Notes: generated from the sequence alone by a model not told the origin. 64,000 bases of DNA from Massilia polaris (GCF_012927275.1 NZ_JABBGG010000007.1:186001-250000), one strand, 5' to 3'; shown: positions 38,207 to 47,716, counted from the first letter of the stretch. Made by a program: numbers and translations.

Positions 38207-38626
38207 ATGGAATTTATTTACTTAATGACGCCGATCCTGACCTGGCTGGCGGTCGGTCCGATCAAGTTCCTGATTAATAGCGCGCGCCATCGCCGCTGGG
38301 CGTTCGACCTGGTCGGAAACGGTGGTTTTCCGAGCAATCACAGCGCGGTCGTGACCAGCATGGCGACCCTGATCGCCTTGCGTGAAGGCATGGCGCATCC
38401 GGCCTTTGGCGTCGCCGTGACGCTCGCCCTTATCGTGATGATTGACGCCAACAGCCTGCGTCAGCACGTCGGCCGCCACGCTTCCGCGATCAATCTGCTG
38501 CGCACTGGCGCTGACGCAAAAATCCTGCGCGAACGGATGGGCCACACACTGGTCGAAATTGCCGGGGGCATTGCGACCGGCATCGCGATCGCATTCGCGA
38601 TCCATTCCCAGTTTTCGGCGCTGTAA
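38207..38626 (+). CDS. Divergent PAP2 family protein (DUF212)
   Basis: Membrane protein of 139 aa of the divergent PAP2/VanZ-related family DUF212. The family signature GGFPSNHSAVVTSMATL and the later LRTGADAKILRERMGHTLVEI-like region are seen, plus three hydrophobic segments. The true start is probably the ATG at 38207, which has GGAAG 5-9 nt upstream; the frame also opens at 38195. Function unknown, possibly a phosphatase-like lipid enzyme. It faces a stem-loop at 38635-38667. Confidence 0.85.
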   Translation: MEFIYLMTPILTWLAVGPIKFLINSARHRRWAFDLVGNGGFPSNHSAVVTSMATLIALREGMAHPAFGVAVTLALIVMIDANSLRQHVGRHASAINLLRTGADAKILRERMGHTLVEIAGGIATGIAIAFAIHSQFSAL

Positions 38627-38634
38627 ATACGCGC

Positions 38635-38667
38635 AAGGGCACTTATTTCCGCATTTCAAGTGCCCTT
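38635..38667 (+). terminator. Stem-loop after the DUF212 gene
   Basis: Perfect 10-bp inverted repeat AAGGGCACTT/AAGTGCCCTT (38635-38644 with 38658-38667), 8 nt after the stop. No long T run follows, so it may stabilise the mRNA rather than terminate it. Confidence 0.5.
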
Positions 38668-38733
38668 AAATGCATTTCAGTCGTCCAAAACCGCACTTCG
38701 TCTATCGAAAACAGCAGTATGAAAGATCGTCAA

Positions 38734-38762
38734 TTGACGGCGCGAGAGCCCTCTAGGATACT
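38734..38762 (+). promoter_or_regulatory. Possible sigma-70 promoter of the RND efflux operon
   Basis: TTGACG (38734-38739) and GATACT (38757-38762) at 17-nt spacing, about 65 nt before the first gene. The -35 matches well, the -10 poorly. No regulator gene lies next to the operon. Confidence 0.45.
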
Positions 38763-38826
38763 TCGGCGTTAGCGGTTTCATTCTAGTTTCGCAATATCAG
38801 TAATCATAATTCCCGGAGATATCACA

Positions 38827-40005
38827 ATGCTGCGCAAAACCATTCTTGTCCTTGCCGTCGCAACGACGCTCGTCGCCTGTAGCAAGGAAGCCAAGGAGCC
38901 TGCCAAGGCAGGCGCCGGCTCCGCCCAGGCGGCCGCCAACAAGGACGCCAAGCCGGCGGTCAAGTTGCTGATTTCCCCGGAAGACTTGCTGACGGTGCAA
39001 AGCAACTCGGTAAGCTCGGGCCCGGTCATTACCGGCTCGGTGCAGCCTGAGCGCAAGGCCGACCTGCGTGCCGAAGTGTCGGCAGTGGTGCTGCAAGTGC
39101 TGAAAGAAAACGGCGACGTGGTCAAGCGCGGCGATGTGCTGGTCAAACTCGACGAAACCTCGATTCGCGACAGCCTGAATTCGGCGGAAGCCGCGTCGCG
39201 CTCCTCCAAGCAGGCGCTCGACCAGGCCGAGCGCCAGGTCGAGCGCATGAAGACCCTGCGTACCTCGGGCATGACCTCGGCGCAGGCGATGGATGATGCT
39301 GAAGTTCGCCGCAACAACGCATCGAGCGACCTGGCCGCCGCCCGCACCCGCGCCGTCCAGGCGCGCCAGCAGCTGCAGCGCACGCTGGTGCGCGCGCCGT
39401 TCGACGGCGTGGTCAGCGAGCGCAAGGTTTCGGCCGGCGACACCGCATCGGTCGGCAAGGAGCTGCTGAAAGTCATCGACCCGACCAGCATGCGCTTCGA
39501 AGGCCGCGTGTCGGCCGACCGCATCGCGATGGTCAAGCCGGGCCAGGCGGTCAGCTTCCGCATCAATGGCTACGCCGGCCAGGAATTCCGCGGCGTGGTC
39601 AAGCGCGTCGATCCGGCCGCAGACGAGATCACCCGCCAGGTGGAAGTGCTGGTTGGCTTCGCGCCAGGCGCAGCGCAGCCGCGCGTGTCCGGCCTGTACG
39701 GTGAAGGCCGTATCGAGTCCGAGGCGACCGCGGCACTGATGCTGCCTGAAGGCGCGCTGGTCAAGGCCGGCGATTCGGCCTTCGCGTGGCGCCTCAAGGA
39801 CCGCACGCTGAACAAGGTCGGCGTCAAGCTTGGCCCGCGCGACATTCGCAGCGGCCAGTACGAAGTGCGCAGCGGCCTGGCCGCCGGCGACACCGTAATG
39901 CGTACCGCAAGCTCGACCTTCACGGACGGCCAGCAGGTCCAGATGGCCGCCGCTGCCAAGGTCGCCAGCGCCACCGCAGGCCAGCCAGCCGCACAAGGAA
40001 AATAA
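38827..40005 (+). CDS. RND efflux periplasmic adaptor lipoprotein
   Basis: Membrane fusion protein (392 aa) that links the inner-membrane RND pump to an outer-membrane channel. It has a lipoprotein signal ending in the lipobox TLVAC, a biotinyl-lipoyl hairpin region (PERKADLRAEVSAVVLQV and LVRAPFDGVVSERKVSAGD), an alpha-helical hairpin between them, and a beta-barrel domain (GRVSADRIAMVKPGQAVSFRI). It is 3 nt upstream of the pump gene. No outer-membrane factor gene is present, so a TolC-like protein elsewhere is assumed. Confidence 0.92.
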   Translation: MLRKTILVLAVATTLVACSKEAKEPAKAGAGSAQAAANKDAKPAVKLLISPEDLLTVQSNSVSSGPVITGSVQPERKADLRAEVSAVVLQVLKENGDVVKRGDVLVKLDETSIRDSLNSAEAASRSSKQALDQAERQVERMKTLRTSGMTSAQAMDDAEVRRNNASSDLAAARTRAVQARQQLQRTLVRAPFDGVVSERKVSAGDTASVGKELLKVIDPTSMRFEGRVSADRIAMVKPGQAVSFRINGYAGQEFRGVVKRVDPAADEITRQVEVLVGFAPGAAQPRVSGLYGEGRIESEATAALMLPEGALVKAGDSAFAWRLKDRTLNKVGVKLGPRDIRSGQYEVRSGLAAGDTVMRTASSTFTDGQQVQMAAAAKVASATAGQPAAQGK

Positions 40006-40008
40006 GCC

Positions 40009-43000
40009 ATGTTCTTATCCGATTTCAGCATTAAGCGGCCAATTGCGACGATTGTCCTGATCGTCGCGATGATGTGCCTGGGCCTGCTGGCCCTGAAGAA
40101 ACTGCGCGTCAACCAGAATCCGGACGTCGAAATTCCGGCACTGATGATCTCGATTCCCTACCCAGGCGCTTCGCCTGAGACGGTCGAGCGCGAAGTGGTC
40201 AACCGCATCGAGAAATCGCTGCAGAGCATTTCCGGCGTGACCGAAGTGAACGTCGATGCGCGCGAAGGCAGCGCCCAGTTCTGGCTGCAGTTCGGCTTCG
40301 ACAAGAACCTGATCGAGGCCTCCGACGAGGTGCGCAATGCGATCGCGGCGGTGCGCTACAAGCTGCCGCTCGAGATGCGCGAGCCGATCCTGCAACGCTT
40401 CGATCCGTCCACCCAGCCGATCGTCAACCTGGCGCTGTCGTCGACCTCGCAGAGCCACGCGGAAATCTCGCGCCTGGCCGAGGACGTGCTGGCCGACCGC
40501 TTCCGCGGTATCGATGGCGTGGCCACCGTCAACGTCAACGGCTCGCTGCGGCGCGAGCTGTCGGTGCTGCTGCGCGCGGAAAAGCTGCGCGAATACAACG
40601 TGTCGGTCTCGGAAGTTGTGACTGCCTTGCGCAGCCAGAACACCAACGCGCCAGTCGGCAAGATTCGTGGCGACCTGGACGAGAAGAGCATCCGCCTGAT
40701 CGGCCGTATCGAGTCGCCCGACGACTTCCAGCAGATCGTGGTCAAGCGCCGCGGCGACGAGCTGGTGCGCCTGGCGCAAGTGGCGACAATCGAAGACGGT
40801 TTTGCCGACGTGAACAACGTCAGTATCCGCAGCGGCAAGCCGAACGTCGGCATTACCGTGACGCGCTCACGCGAAGCTTCCACGGTCAGCGTGGCCAACA
40901 AGGTCAAGACCCTGATCAAGGAAATCGAGAAGGACCTGCCTGAAGGCACCAAGCTGGAAGTTACCCGCGACGGCGGCGACGAAGCCCAGCGCAGCCTGAA
41001 CAACGTGATCGAATCGCTGATCTTCGGCGCGGTGCTGACCATTTTCGTGGTCTACGCCTTCCTGAATTCCTGGCGTTCTACCTTGATTACCGCGCTGTCG
41101 CTGCCAACCTCGGTACTGGCATCGTTCATCGCCGTGTGGTTGTCGGGCTTCACCCTGAACTTCATGACCTTGCTCGGCCTGTCGCTGGCGATTGGCGTGC
41201 TGATCGATGACGCGATCGTGGTGCGTGAAAACATCGTGCGCCACATGCAGATGGGTTCCGAGCGCCGCAAGGCTGCGCTGGAAGGTACCGCCGAGATCGG
41301 TATGGCGGTGGCCGCGACGACCTTCTCGATCATCGCCGTGTTCATTCCGGTGGCGTTCATGCCAGGCATTTCCGGCGAATGGTTCCGTCCGTTCGCACTG
41401 ACAGTGACCTGCTCGGTGCTGGTCTCGCTGGTGATCTCGTTCACGCTCGACCCGATGCTGTCGGCCTACTGGGGCGACCCGGTCGACCATCACACCGCGC
41501 CGAAGAAGGGCCTGTCGAAAGTCTTGCAGCGCTTCAACGACTGGTTCGACCACCAGGCCGACCGCTATGGCAACGTGATCGCCTGGGCGCTGCACCACCG
41601 CATCTGGATGGTCCTGATTGCGGTCGGCTCGTTTGTCGGCGCGATCGCACTGCACGCGATGTTCGGCGGATCGAGCTTCCTGCCTGCGGCCGACTCCGGC
41701 AACCTGATGATCGAAATCCGCACCCCGGCATCGTCGAGCGTTGGTTACTCGCAGGCAAAGGTTGAGAAGGCGGCCGAGCTGGCCCGTTCGATTTCTGAAA
41801 CCAAGGATACGAACAGCTTCATCAATACGGGCGGTGGCCGCGTGTATGTCGACCTCGGCAAGCGCAACACCCGCGACCGCAGCGCCAAGGAGATCGCGGT
41901 CGAGCTGCGCGGCAAGGTTGCCCAGCTGGTTGGCGCTGAATACACGGTGATCGACGACCTCAACGGCGGCGGCAAGCCGATCCGCATGGAGTTCACCGGC
42001 CCTGATTCACGCAAGCTGCTGGAAATAACGACTGCGTATATGGAAAAGCTGCGCCAGGTACCGGGCGTGGTCGACGTCGGCCTGTCGGAGCAGGATCCGA
42101 AGAACGAGCTGCAGATCGAACTCAACCGCGGCCTGGCCAACTCGATGGGCATCTCGGTCAACGACGCCGCCCAGTCGCTGCGCGTGGCATTTGCTGGCGT
42201 GGAAGTAGGCGACTGGGTCGACCCGACCGGCGAAACCCGTGACGTCGCAGTGCGCCTGCACCCGGCTGACCGCGTCAGCGCCGAGAACATCGAGCGCCTG
42301 CCGATCGCCGTGACTGGCACCAACCAGATGGTTCCGCTCGACCAGATCGCGACGATCACGATGGGCAAGGGTCCATCCGCGATCTCGCACAAGGATGGCA
42401 AGCGCGTTATCGCTGTGTCCGCCAACGTCCAGGGCCGTTCGTCCGGCGAAGCGACCCAGGACGCCGTCAAGCTGGCAGAGACGATGGACTATCCGCCAGG
42501 CTACGGCCGCAAGCTCGGTGGCGCTGGTGAAGACCAGAAGGAACTGTTTACCGAGATGACCATTGCGCTGGTATCGGGTATCGGCCTGATGTACCTGATC
42601 CTGGTGATGCAGTTCGGCTCGTTCACCGCACCGGTGGCGGTGATGCTGTCGCTGCCGCTGTCGCTGATCGGCGTGGTGCTGGCGCTTATGCTGACCGGCA
42701 ATACCCTGAACCTGATGAGTTTCATCGGCATCATCATGCTGATGGGCCTGGTGGCGAAGAACGCGATCCTGCTGCTGGATGCGGCGCGCAAGCGTGAAGC
42801 GGAAGGCTACGGCCGTGAAGACTCGCTGATGTACGCCGGCCGCATGCGCCTGCGTCCGATCCTGATGACCACGTTCGCGTTGATCGCCGGTATGTTCCCG
42901 GTCGCGCTGGGCTTGGGCGAGGGTGGCGAGTTCTACCGTCCGCTGGCGATTGCGATTATCGGTGGCACGATCACGTCGACGATCCTGACCTTGCTGGTGG

Positions 43001-43221
43001 TGCCGACGTTCTACGACAGTATCGAGATCAAGCGCGACAACATGGTTGCGAAGTTCCACCGCCGCGCCGAGCGTTTCCATGCACTGCCTGCGTTCGTGAT
43101 GACCTTCGTGGAAGTGATCCTGTTCATTACGTTCATCCGCCTGATCTACCGCCTGGTGATGAAGGTGGTTGGCAAGGTGACCGGGCGCCGCGCAGTGGTG
43201 GCGCCTGGGCTGGCACGGTAA
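40009..43221 (+). CDS. RND multidrug efflux pump, inner-membrane subunit
   Basis: Proton-driven transporter of 1070 aa with the RND duplicated layout: 12 hydrophobic segments and two large periplasmic loops (about 40-340 and 560-870). It shows the N-terminal FSIKRPIATIVLIVAMM, the conserved transmembrane acidic pair in LAIGVLIDDAIVVREN (the relay of AcrB-type pumps) and the family block GLVAKNAILLLDAARKREAEG. The acidic pair suggests proton-driven drug or hydrophobe export (HAE1-type) rather than metal export. The substrate is unknown. A strong terminator follows at 43247-43274. Confidence 0.93.
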   Translation: MFLSDFSIKRPIATIVLIVAMMCLGLLALKKLRVNQNPDVEIPALMISIPYPGASPETVEREVVNRIEKSLQSISGVTEVNVDAREGSAQFWLQFGFDKNLIEASDEVRNAIAAVRYKLPLEMREPILQRFDPSTQPIVNLALSSTSQSHAEISRLAEDVLADRFRGIDGVATVNVNGSLRRELSVLLRAEKLREYNVSVSEVVTALRSQNTNAPVGKIRGDLDEKSIRLIGRIESPDDFQQIVVKRRGDELVRLAQVATIEDGFADVNNVSIRSGKPNVGITVTRSREASTVSVANKVKTLIKEIEKDLPEGTKLEVTRDGGDEAQRSLNNVIESLIFGAVLTIFVVYAFLNSWRSTLITALSLPTSVLASFIAVWLSGFTLNFMTLLGLSLAIGVLIDDAIVVRENIVRHMQMGSERRKAALEGTAEIGMAVAATTFSIIAVFIPVAFMPGISGEWFRPFALTVTCSVLVSLVISFTLDPMLSAYWGDPVDHHTAPKKGLSKVLQRFNDWFDHQADRYGNVIAWALHHRIWMVLIAVGSFVGAIALHAMFGGSSFLPAADSGNLMIEIRTPASSSVGYSQAKVEKAAELARSISETKDTNSFINTGGGRVYVDLGKRNTRDRSAKEIAVELRGKVAQLVGAEYTVIDDLNGGGKPIRMEFTGPDSRKLLEITTAYMEKLRQVPGVVDVGLSEQDPKNELQIELNRGLANSMGISVNDAAQSLRVAFAGVEVGDWVDPTGETRDVAVRLHPADRVSAENIERLPIAVTGTNQMVPLDQIATITMGKGPSAISHKDGKRVIAVSANVQGRSSGEATQDAVKLAETMDYPPGYGRKLGGAGEDQKELFTEMTIALVSGIGLMYLILVMQFGSFTAPVAVMLSLPLSLIGVVLALMLTGNTLNLMSFIGIIMLMGLVAKNAILLLDAARKREAEGYGREDSLMYAGRMRLRPILMTTFALIAGMFPVALGLGEGGEFYRPLAIAIIGGTITSTILTLLVVPTFYDSIEIKRDNMVAKFHRRAERFHALPAFVMTFVEVILFITFIRLIYRLVMKVVGKVTGRRAVVAPGLAR

Positions 43222-43246
43222 AAAACAGTCGCTTGGTAATTGAAGA

Positions 43247-43274
43247 GGGGCCGCAAATGCGGCCCCTTTTTTTT
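43247..43274 (+). terminator. Rho-independent terminator of the RND operon
   Basis: Perfect 8-bp stem GGGGCCGC/GCGGCCCC (43247-43254 with 43259-43266) with loop AAAT, followed by eight T (43267-43274). Confidence 0.93.
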
Positions 43275-43304
43275 ATGGCTGGCTCGAGCGGACGCCAGTG
43301 GCAG

Positions 43305-43345
43305 TCGGGGTCAGACCCCTAACAGAAAAATCGGGGTCTGACCGC
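43305..43345. repeat. GGGGTC-type palindromic repeat
   Basis: GGGGTCAGACCCC is a self-complementary hairpin and recurs nearby as GGGGTCTGACC, separated by an A-rich spacer. It belongs to the same sequence family as the hairpins at 31435 and 54286, but is not identical to them. Confidence 0.65.
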
Positions 43346-43363
43346 TCCCGTGCGTCACCGGCT

Positions 43364-43675
43364 TTACTTGGTATCAGGCGGCGGCGTCGTGGTGGTCGTG
43401 GTGGTGCTTTCCGTGGTGCCAGTAGTGCCGTCGGCAGGCGGCGTGATCGTGGTGGTGGTGGTGCTCTCGGTAGTGGCCGGTGCTGGCGTCTCCATGGTCC
43501 CGGTTGCCGCATCGCCCGTGGTGCCACTGGTGCCCGACGTAGTGCTTGGCGTCGTGGTGGTCGTGGTCGTCGTATCGGTGGTGGTAGCAGGTTCGTCACG
43601 CTTGCAGGCGCTCAGCGACGTTGTTACCACGACGGCCGCCAGGAGGATCTTCGTTACATTCGAAAGTGATTTCAT
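43364..43675 (-). CDS. Threonine-rich lipoprotein
   Basis: Small 103-aa protein with a signal peptide and lipobox (TSLSAC, Cys about residue 24) followed by a low-complexity tail of about 75 residues built from Thr with Pro, Ser and Gly (runs of up to eight Thr). GAGGAG lies 8-9 nt upstream of the ATG at 43675; the frame is open to 43720. Such Thr-rich tails are typical of flexible, possibly glycosylated surface linkers. No homologue is recognised and the function is unknown. It stands alone, after a palindromic repeat. Confidence 0.75.
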   Translation of the reverse strand: MKSLSNVTKILLAAVVVTTSLSACKRDEPATTTDTTTTTTTTPSTTSGTSGTTGDAATGTMETPAPATTESTTTTTITPPADGTTGTTESTTTTTTTPPPDTK

Positions 43676-43993
43676 TGTTAACTCCTCGTTCACGTCAATT
43701 GAGTGTCGCCCGCGTTTCAAGAACTTGCGGAAACGTAGGAAACGCCATTCAGTCCCTCGGTTGAACCTGATATCGACCCGCGAAAGGGACTATCGGGGAA
43801 CCGACGCAGCGAGACACGTGGCCCCGTTCAGTGCACGAATTCGACTGTAAAAATTAGACTTGGAAGCGTGTCGCCAGTTCGTCGAATTGTTTAAAACGCC
43901 TCCAATTCGAGATTCGCGCGGCTTTGATTTGATGCGGCGCAAACTTGTATCACCCGGTTAGCGTACGGATGGCAATATACTTCGCACTTTCCC
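43676..43993. other. Intergenic region without a supported gene
   Basis: The 318 bp between the Thr-rich lipoprotein start and the end of the NAD(P)HX dehydratase gene holds no convincing reading frame on either strand. It should carry the promoter of the lipoprotein gene near its left side, but no clear hexamers stand out. Confidence 0.5.
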
Positions 43994-44911
43994 TCATCCG
44001 CGGGCAATGCTCTCCATCAAGGCGGGAATTTCATCGGGAAGTTCGCGGGCCAGGTAGCCCAGCGTGCCCAGGCGTTCGGCCAGCTTGTCGCCGGCCCGGG
44101 CGTGCAGGGCAACGCCCCAGCATGCGGCTTGCTCGAGGGTGGCGCCGCGCGCAGCCAGCCCGGCAATGATGCCGGCCAGCGTGTCGCCCGACCCGGAAAT
44201 CGCCAGTCCAATGTTGCCGCCCTCGTGCTGCCATATTGACCGGGCAGGCGAGGCGATCAGGGTGCGCGCACCCTTCAAGGCAACGACCGCGTTCCATTGT
44301 TCCGCCGCGCGCGCTGCGTGCATCTCCGGCTGGGCAAGGATCTCCTGTTTAGGCGTACCGGTCAGGTGCGCGATTTCACCGGCATGCGGCGTGACGACAA
44401 CGGGCAGCTCGAAACGGAAGGGCCGCTGCTGGGGCGCGAGGTCGGGATTCAGGATGATGCCCATGGCGCAGGCGTCGAGCACGACGCTGGTGCCGTCGAG
44501 GCGTGGCAGCAGTGCGCGCACCAGTGCGGCCGTGGACGCTTCGTCCTGCATCCCCGGACCGATCAGCACCGCGTTGACCCGGTCCGCCAGCGGGTTCAGC
44601 TCCGCCGTCGCGTCGCGGGTGAAACCGCCGTCCTTGTTCTCGCGCAGGCCGATCACGCGCGCTTCAGGAATCGCCAGCGCCACCAGTTTGGCGACGCTCG
44701 CGCCGGTCGCGATGGTCAGTTTGCCGGCGCCCGCACGCAGTGCCGCGGTTGCGGCAAGGATCACCGCGCCGGGCATTTCGGCCGAGCCGCCCAGGATCAG
44801 GACGTGGCCGCGCGCTTCCTTGTCGCCGTCGGACGGTGTGGCCGGAAGGGCCCACGCGCGCAAGAAAGCGTCGTCGACAGTCGTCGGTGATGCGGGAGTT
44901 GCTTGTTTCAT
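43994..44911 (-). CDS. nnrD: ADP/ATP-dependent NAD(P)HX dehydratase (NnrD/CARKD type)
   Basis: Metabolite-repair enzyme (305 aa) that dehydrates the S-form of hydrated NAD(P)H. It has the YjeF C-terminal / carbohydrate-kinase fold: GHVLILGGSAEMPGAVILAA near the start, NAVLIGPGMQDE, VVTPHAGEIAHL, and the catalytic GSGDTLAGIIAGL near the end. The partner epimerase (YjeF_N) domain is not fused and no gene for it is in view. The frame is open to 45244, but the start at 44911 has AAGG just upstream and fits family length. It is 11 nt downstream of the histidine phosphatase gene, so they are probably co-transcribed. Confidence 0.9.
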   Translation of the reverse strand: MKQATPASPTTVDDAFLRAWALPATPSDGDKEARGHVLILGGSAEMPGAVILAATAALRAGAGKLTIATGASVAKLVALAIPEARVIGLRENKDGGFTRDATAELNPLADRVNAVLIGPGMQDEASTAALVRALLPRLDGTSVVLDACAMGIILNPDLAPQQRPFRFELPVVVTPHAGEIAHLTGTPKQEILAQPEMHAARAAEQWNAVVALKGARTLIASPARSIWQHEGGNIGLAISGSGDTLAGIIAGLAARGATLEQAACWGVALHARAGDKLAERLGTLGYLARELPDEIPALMESIARG

Positions 44912-44922
44912 CGAGCGCCTTG

Positions 44923-45687
44923 CTACGCTTTTGGCGCAAATGGAATGTCTTTTTGAACCGTGATCGGCGTGCCGGTGTCGAGCAATGGCGCGACGAAGTT
45001 TGCCGTCTGCAGCACCAGCTTGCCGCGCTTGCCCAGTGTGCGGTCGAACGAGTAGGAGGTGGCCGAACAATTCGGCACGTCGCCGGCGCGGTCGATATCG
45101 AGGATCATGGCTTCGTCGAGCCGTTCGAACAGGTAGCGGAAGCAGTTCACCGTGACCTGGTGGCCGACGATCAGGACGCGTTCCTTGCAGTATTCGCGCG
45201 TGATGGTGTCGAGCACGCTGCGCAGGCGCAGGATCACGTCGCACCAGCTTTCGCCGCCGGGAGGGCGGAAGTAAAACTTGCCGACGTGATGGCGCTGCTC
45301 GTACAGCTCCGGGTATTTGTGCGAAATGCCGTGCGTGGTCAGGCGGTCGAGGATGCCGAATTCCTTTTCGCGCAGGCGTTCGTCGACCTGGACAGTCATC
45401 AGCTTGTCGCGGCCGATGGCGTGGATGATGATGCGGGCGGTTTCGGCTGCCCGGACGTAAGGCGAGTGCAGGACAACGTTCGGCCGCTTGTCGTCAGGCA
45501 GCGAGGAAAACCAGTCGCCGAGCGCGTGCGATTGCCGGACGCCGAGTTCCGACAGCGGCACATCGACGTCGCGCTCCGCGATGTCGATCAGGTGGCCGGC
45601 CGCCGCCTCGGCAGCATCGCGGGCAACGTTCCCCGAGCTTTGGCCATGCCTCACCAGCCAGATATCCTGAGGCCACTTTTGTTCCAT
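44923..45687 (-). CDS. Histidine phosphatase superfamily protein
   Basis: Phosphohydrolase or mutase-like protein of 254 aa with the branch-1 histidine-phosphatase signature: the phosphorylated His in WLVRHGQSSGN, an Arg in the motif HSPYVRAAETARI, the acid region LREKEFGILDRLT, and the second His in VLIVGHQVTVNCF. This suggests a phosphatase acting on small phosphate esters (or a phosphoglycerate-mutase-like enzyme); the substrate is unknown. It is co-directional with nnrD. Confidence 0.88.
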   Translation of the reverse strand: MEQKWPQDIWLVRHGQSSGNVARDAAEAAAGHLIDIAERDVDVPLSELGVRQSHALGDWFSSLPDDKRPNVVLHSPYVRAAETARIIIHAIGRDKLMTVQVDERLREKEFGILDRLTTHGISHKYPELYEQRHHVGKFYFRPPGGESWCDVILRLRSVLDTITREYCKERVLIVGHQVTVNCFRYLFERLDEAMILDIDRAGDVPNCSATSYSFDRTLGKRGKLVLQTANFVAPLLDTGTPITVQKDIPFAPKA

Positions 45688-45765
45688 TCCTGCCGCCTTG
45701 CCAATGTTGACATGGCGTTAATCATAGACGGATTCGGCGGTCCGTCAGCGCACGATAGGGCAGGG

Positions 45766-47166
45766 TCAGGCGACCTGTTCGTCCCTGTCGAGATTAAGTT
45801 CGGCGCCGCTGTTGAAGACGGCGAGGTCGGTCTGGCCCAGCACCCGGCTGGTCACGGCGCCTGCGGTAATCGACCCGCTCACATTCAGCGCGGTACGGCC
45901 CATGTCGATCAGCGGCTCGATCGAGATCAGCAGGCCGGCCAGCGCCACCGGCAGGTCCAGCGAGGACAGCACGATCAGCGCGGCGAAGGTGGCGCCGCCG
46001 CCGACGCCGGCCACGCCGACCGAGCCCACCGCGATGATGGCGAGCAGCGGGACGATGAACGACATGGTCCACGGGTCGATGCCGACGGTCGGCGCGATCA
46101 TCACGGCCAACATGGCCGGATAGATGCCGGCACAGCCGTTCTGGCCGATCGTCGAGCCGAACGAGGCGGCAAAGTTGGCGATGCCTTCCGGCGTGCCGAG
46201 GCGCGCGGTCTGGGTCTGCACGCTCATCGGGATCGAGCCGGCGCTGGTGCGCGACGAGAAGGCGAACGCAAGGACCGGGAAGATCTTCTTCACGAAACGC
46301 ACCGGGTTCAGTCCGACCGCCGAGATCAGCAGCAGGTGGACGCAGAACATCAGGATCAGGGCGCTGTACGATGCCGCGACGAAGCTGATCAGTTTGGCGA
46401 TGTCGTCAGGATTGGAGCCCGCCACAACCTTTGTCATCAGCGCGAAGACGCCAAACGGCGTGAGGCGCAGGACCAGCGTCACCATCCGCATGACGATCAC
46501 ATGGGCGACCTTGATGAAGTGGCTGAAGGAATCGAAGATTTCGGGCATCTTTTTGGCGATGCCCGTGGCCGAGATGCCGATCAAGATCGAGAACAGCACG
46601 ACGGCAATGGTCGAGGTCTTGCGGGCGCCGGTCATATCCAGGAAGGGATTTTCCGGGATGAAGGACAGGATCATGCTGGGCAGCGAAATTTCCTGTGCCG
46701 CGCCGAGCTTGCCCTGCATGTATTCGCCACGCGCGACTTCGGCTGCGGTGGACGTCAGGCCGACCGCGGTCAAGCCGAACAGCTTGGCCATCAGGATGCC
46801 GATGGCGGCCGCGACGATGGTTGTCGCGATCAGGATGCCGATGGTCAGCGCGCTGATCTTGCCGAGCGAGGAAGCATCCCGCAGCTTGAGGATGGCCGAG
46901 ATGATCGACACCATGATCAGCGGCATGATGATCATTTTCAGCAGGCTGACATAGCCGGTGCCGACGATGTCGAGGTAGGCGTTGGTGTCGGTGACGACCG
47001 GGGATGCGGTGCCGTACAGCAGCTGGAACGCGGCGCCGAGCAGGATGCCCAGGCCCATGCCCGTGAACACCCGCTTGGTGAACGAAGCGTGGGCGGCTTG
47101 CATGCGGTACAGCAGGAAGCAGATGGCTAGCGCGACAGAGAGGTTCAGGATTAGCAGGGGGGTCAT
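45766..47166 (-). CDS. tcyP: Dicarboxylate/amino acid:cation symporter, L-cystine type
   Basis: Integral membrane sodium- or proton-coupled symporter of 466 aa in the DAACS (PF00375) family. It has about nine hydrophobic segments and the family substrate region SSRTSAGSIPMSVQT, FGSTIGQNGCAGIYPAML and SIEPLIDMGRTALNVSGS. Overall similarity is closest to TcyP/YdjN L-cystine uptake proteins, but related dicarboxylate carriers cannot be excluded. I start at 47166 because AAAGGA lies 6-7 nt upstream; the frame is open to 47190. Monocistronic. Confidence 0.85.
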   Translation of the reverse strand: MTPLLILNLSVALAICFLLYRMQAAHASFTKRVFTGMGLGILLGAAFQLLYGTASPVVTDTNAYLDIVGTGYVSLLKMIIMPLIMVSIISAILKLRDASSLGKISALTIGILIATTIVAAAIGILMAKLFGLTAVGLTSTAAEVARGEYMQGKLGAAQEISLPSMILSFIPENPFLDMTGARKTSTIAVVLFSILIGISATGIAKKMPEIFDSFSHFIKVAHVIVMRMVTLVLRLTPFGVFALMTKVVAGSNPDDIAKLISFVAASYSALILMFCVHLLLISAVGLNPVRFVKKIFPVLAFAFSSRTSAGSIPMSVQTQTARLGTPEGIANFAASFGSTIGQNGCAGIYPAMLAVMIAPTVGIDPWTMSFIVPLLAIIAVGSVGVAGVGGGATFAALIVLSSLDLPVALAGLLISIEPLIDMGRTALNVSGSITAGAVTSRVLGQTDLAVFNSGAELNLDRDEQVA

Positions 47167-47378
47167 GTGGTCCTTTTGTAGGGCAGGCACAAGACGAGTA
47201 TGCCTGCAGCTTTACTGCTGGCATATTCTAAATCTAAACTTGCAAGGGTGCATGTCGAGGCGTCGATCGGACCCGGGAGCGGGGGGAGGGGGGCTGCGCG
47301 GCGGTGCGGGCGCCACGTCCATGGCAGCCGGGTGGCCGGCCTGCGATGGACGCGATATAGCGGCGTCAGGCGAAGTAA

Positions 47379-47627
47379 TTATTTGTAGAACGCTTCGACC
47401 TTGCCTTTTAGCTTGATCAGCATCGACTTGCCTTTGCGATCCAGGGTCTTGCCGGCAGCGACTTTAATCCAGCCCTCGCTGATGCAATATTCCTCGACAT
47501 CCGTACGTTCTTTGTCGTTAATGCGGATGCCGATGTCGTGTTGGAACACGTCACGGTTGTGGTAAGGACTGCTCGGGTCAATCGACAGGCGGTCGGGAAG
47601 AGGGGGGAGTGTGGTGGTATCGTTCAT
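47379..47627 (-). CDS. DUF3297 family protein
   Basis: Small conserved protein of 82 aa. It keeps the DUF3297 core: PPLPDRLSIDPSSPYH, GIRINDKERTDVEEYCISEG, WIKVAAGKTLDRKGKSM and the C-terminal KLKGKVEAFYK. The family is widespread in proteobacteria; its function is unknown. The ATG at 47627 is preferred over an upstream TTG at 47633. It lies between the symporter and the GYD-domain gene on the same strand. Confidence 0.9.
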   Translation of the reverse strand: MNDTTTLPPLPDRLSIDPSSPYHNRDVFQHDIGIRINDKERTDVEEYCISEGWIKVAAGKTLDRKGKSMLIKLKGKVEAFYK

Positions 47628-47716
47628 GGGCAAGGATTATCCACCAGAAGTGCGACGATGACAACGCCAGTTCATCGCCGCTGCCCCGGTGCCGGTGCCA
47701 TGCTGTGCTGGTTGGC

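Noticed and set aside
44740-47130. Plus-strand frame of 796 aa opposite the phosphatase and symporter
   Set aside because: His/Asp/Arg/Gln-rich shadow of two real minus-strand genes.
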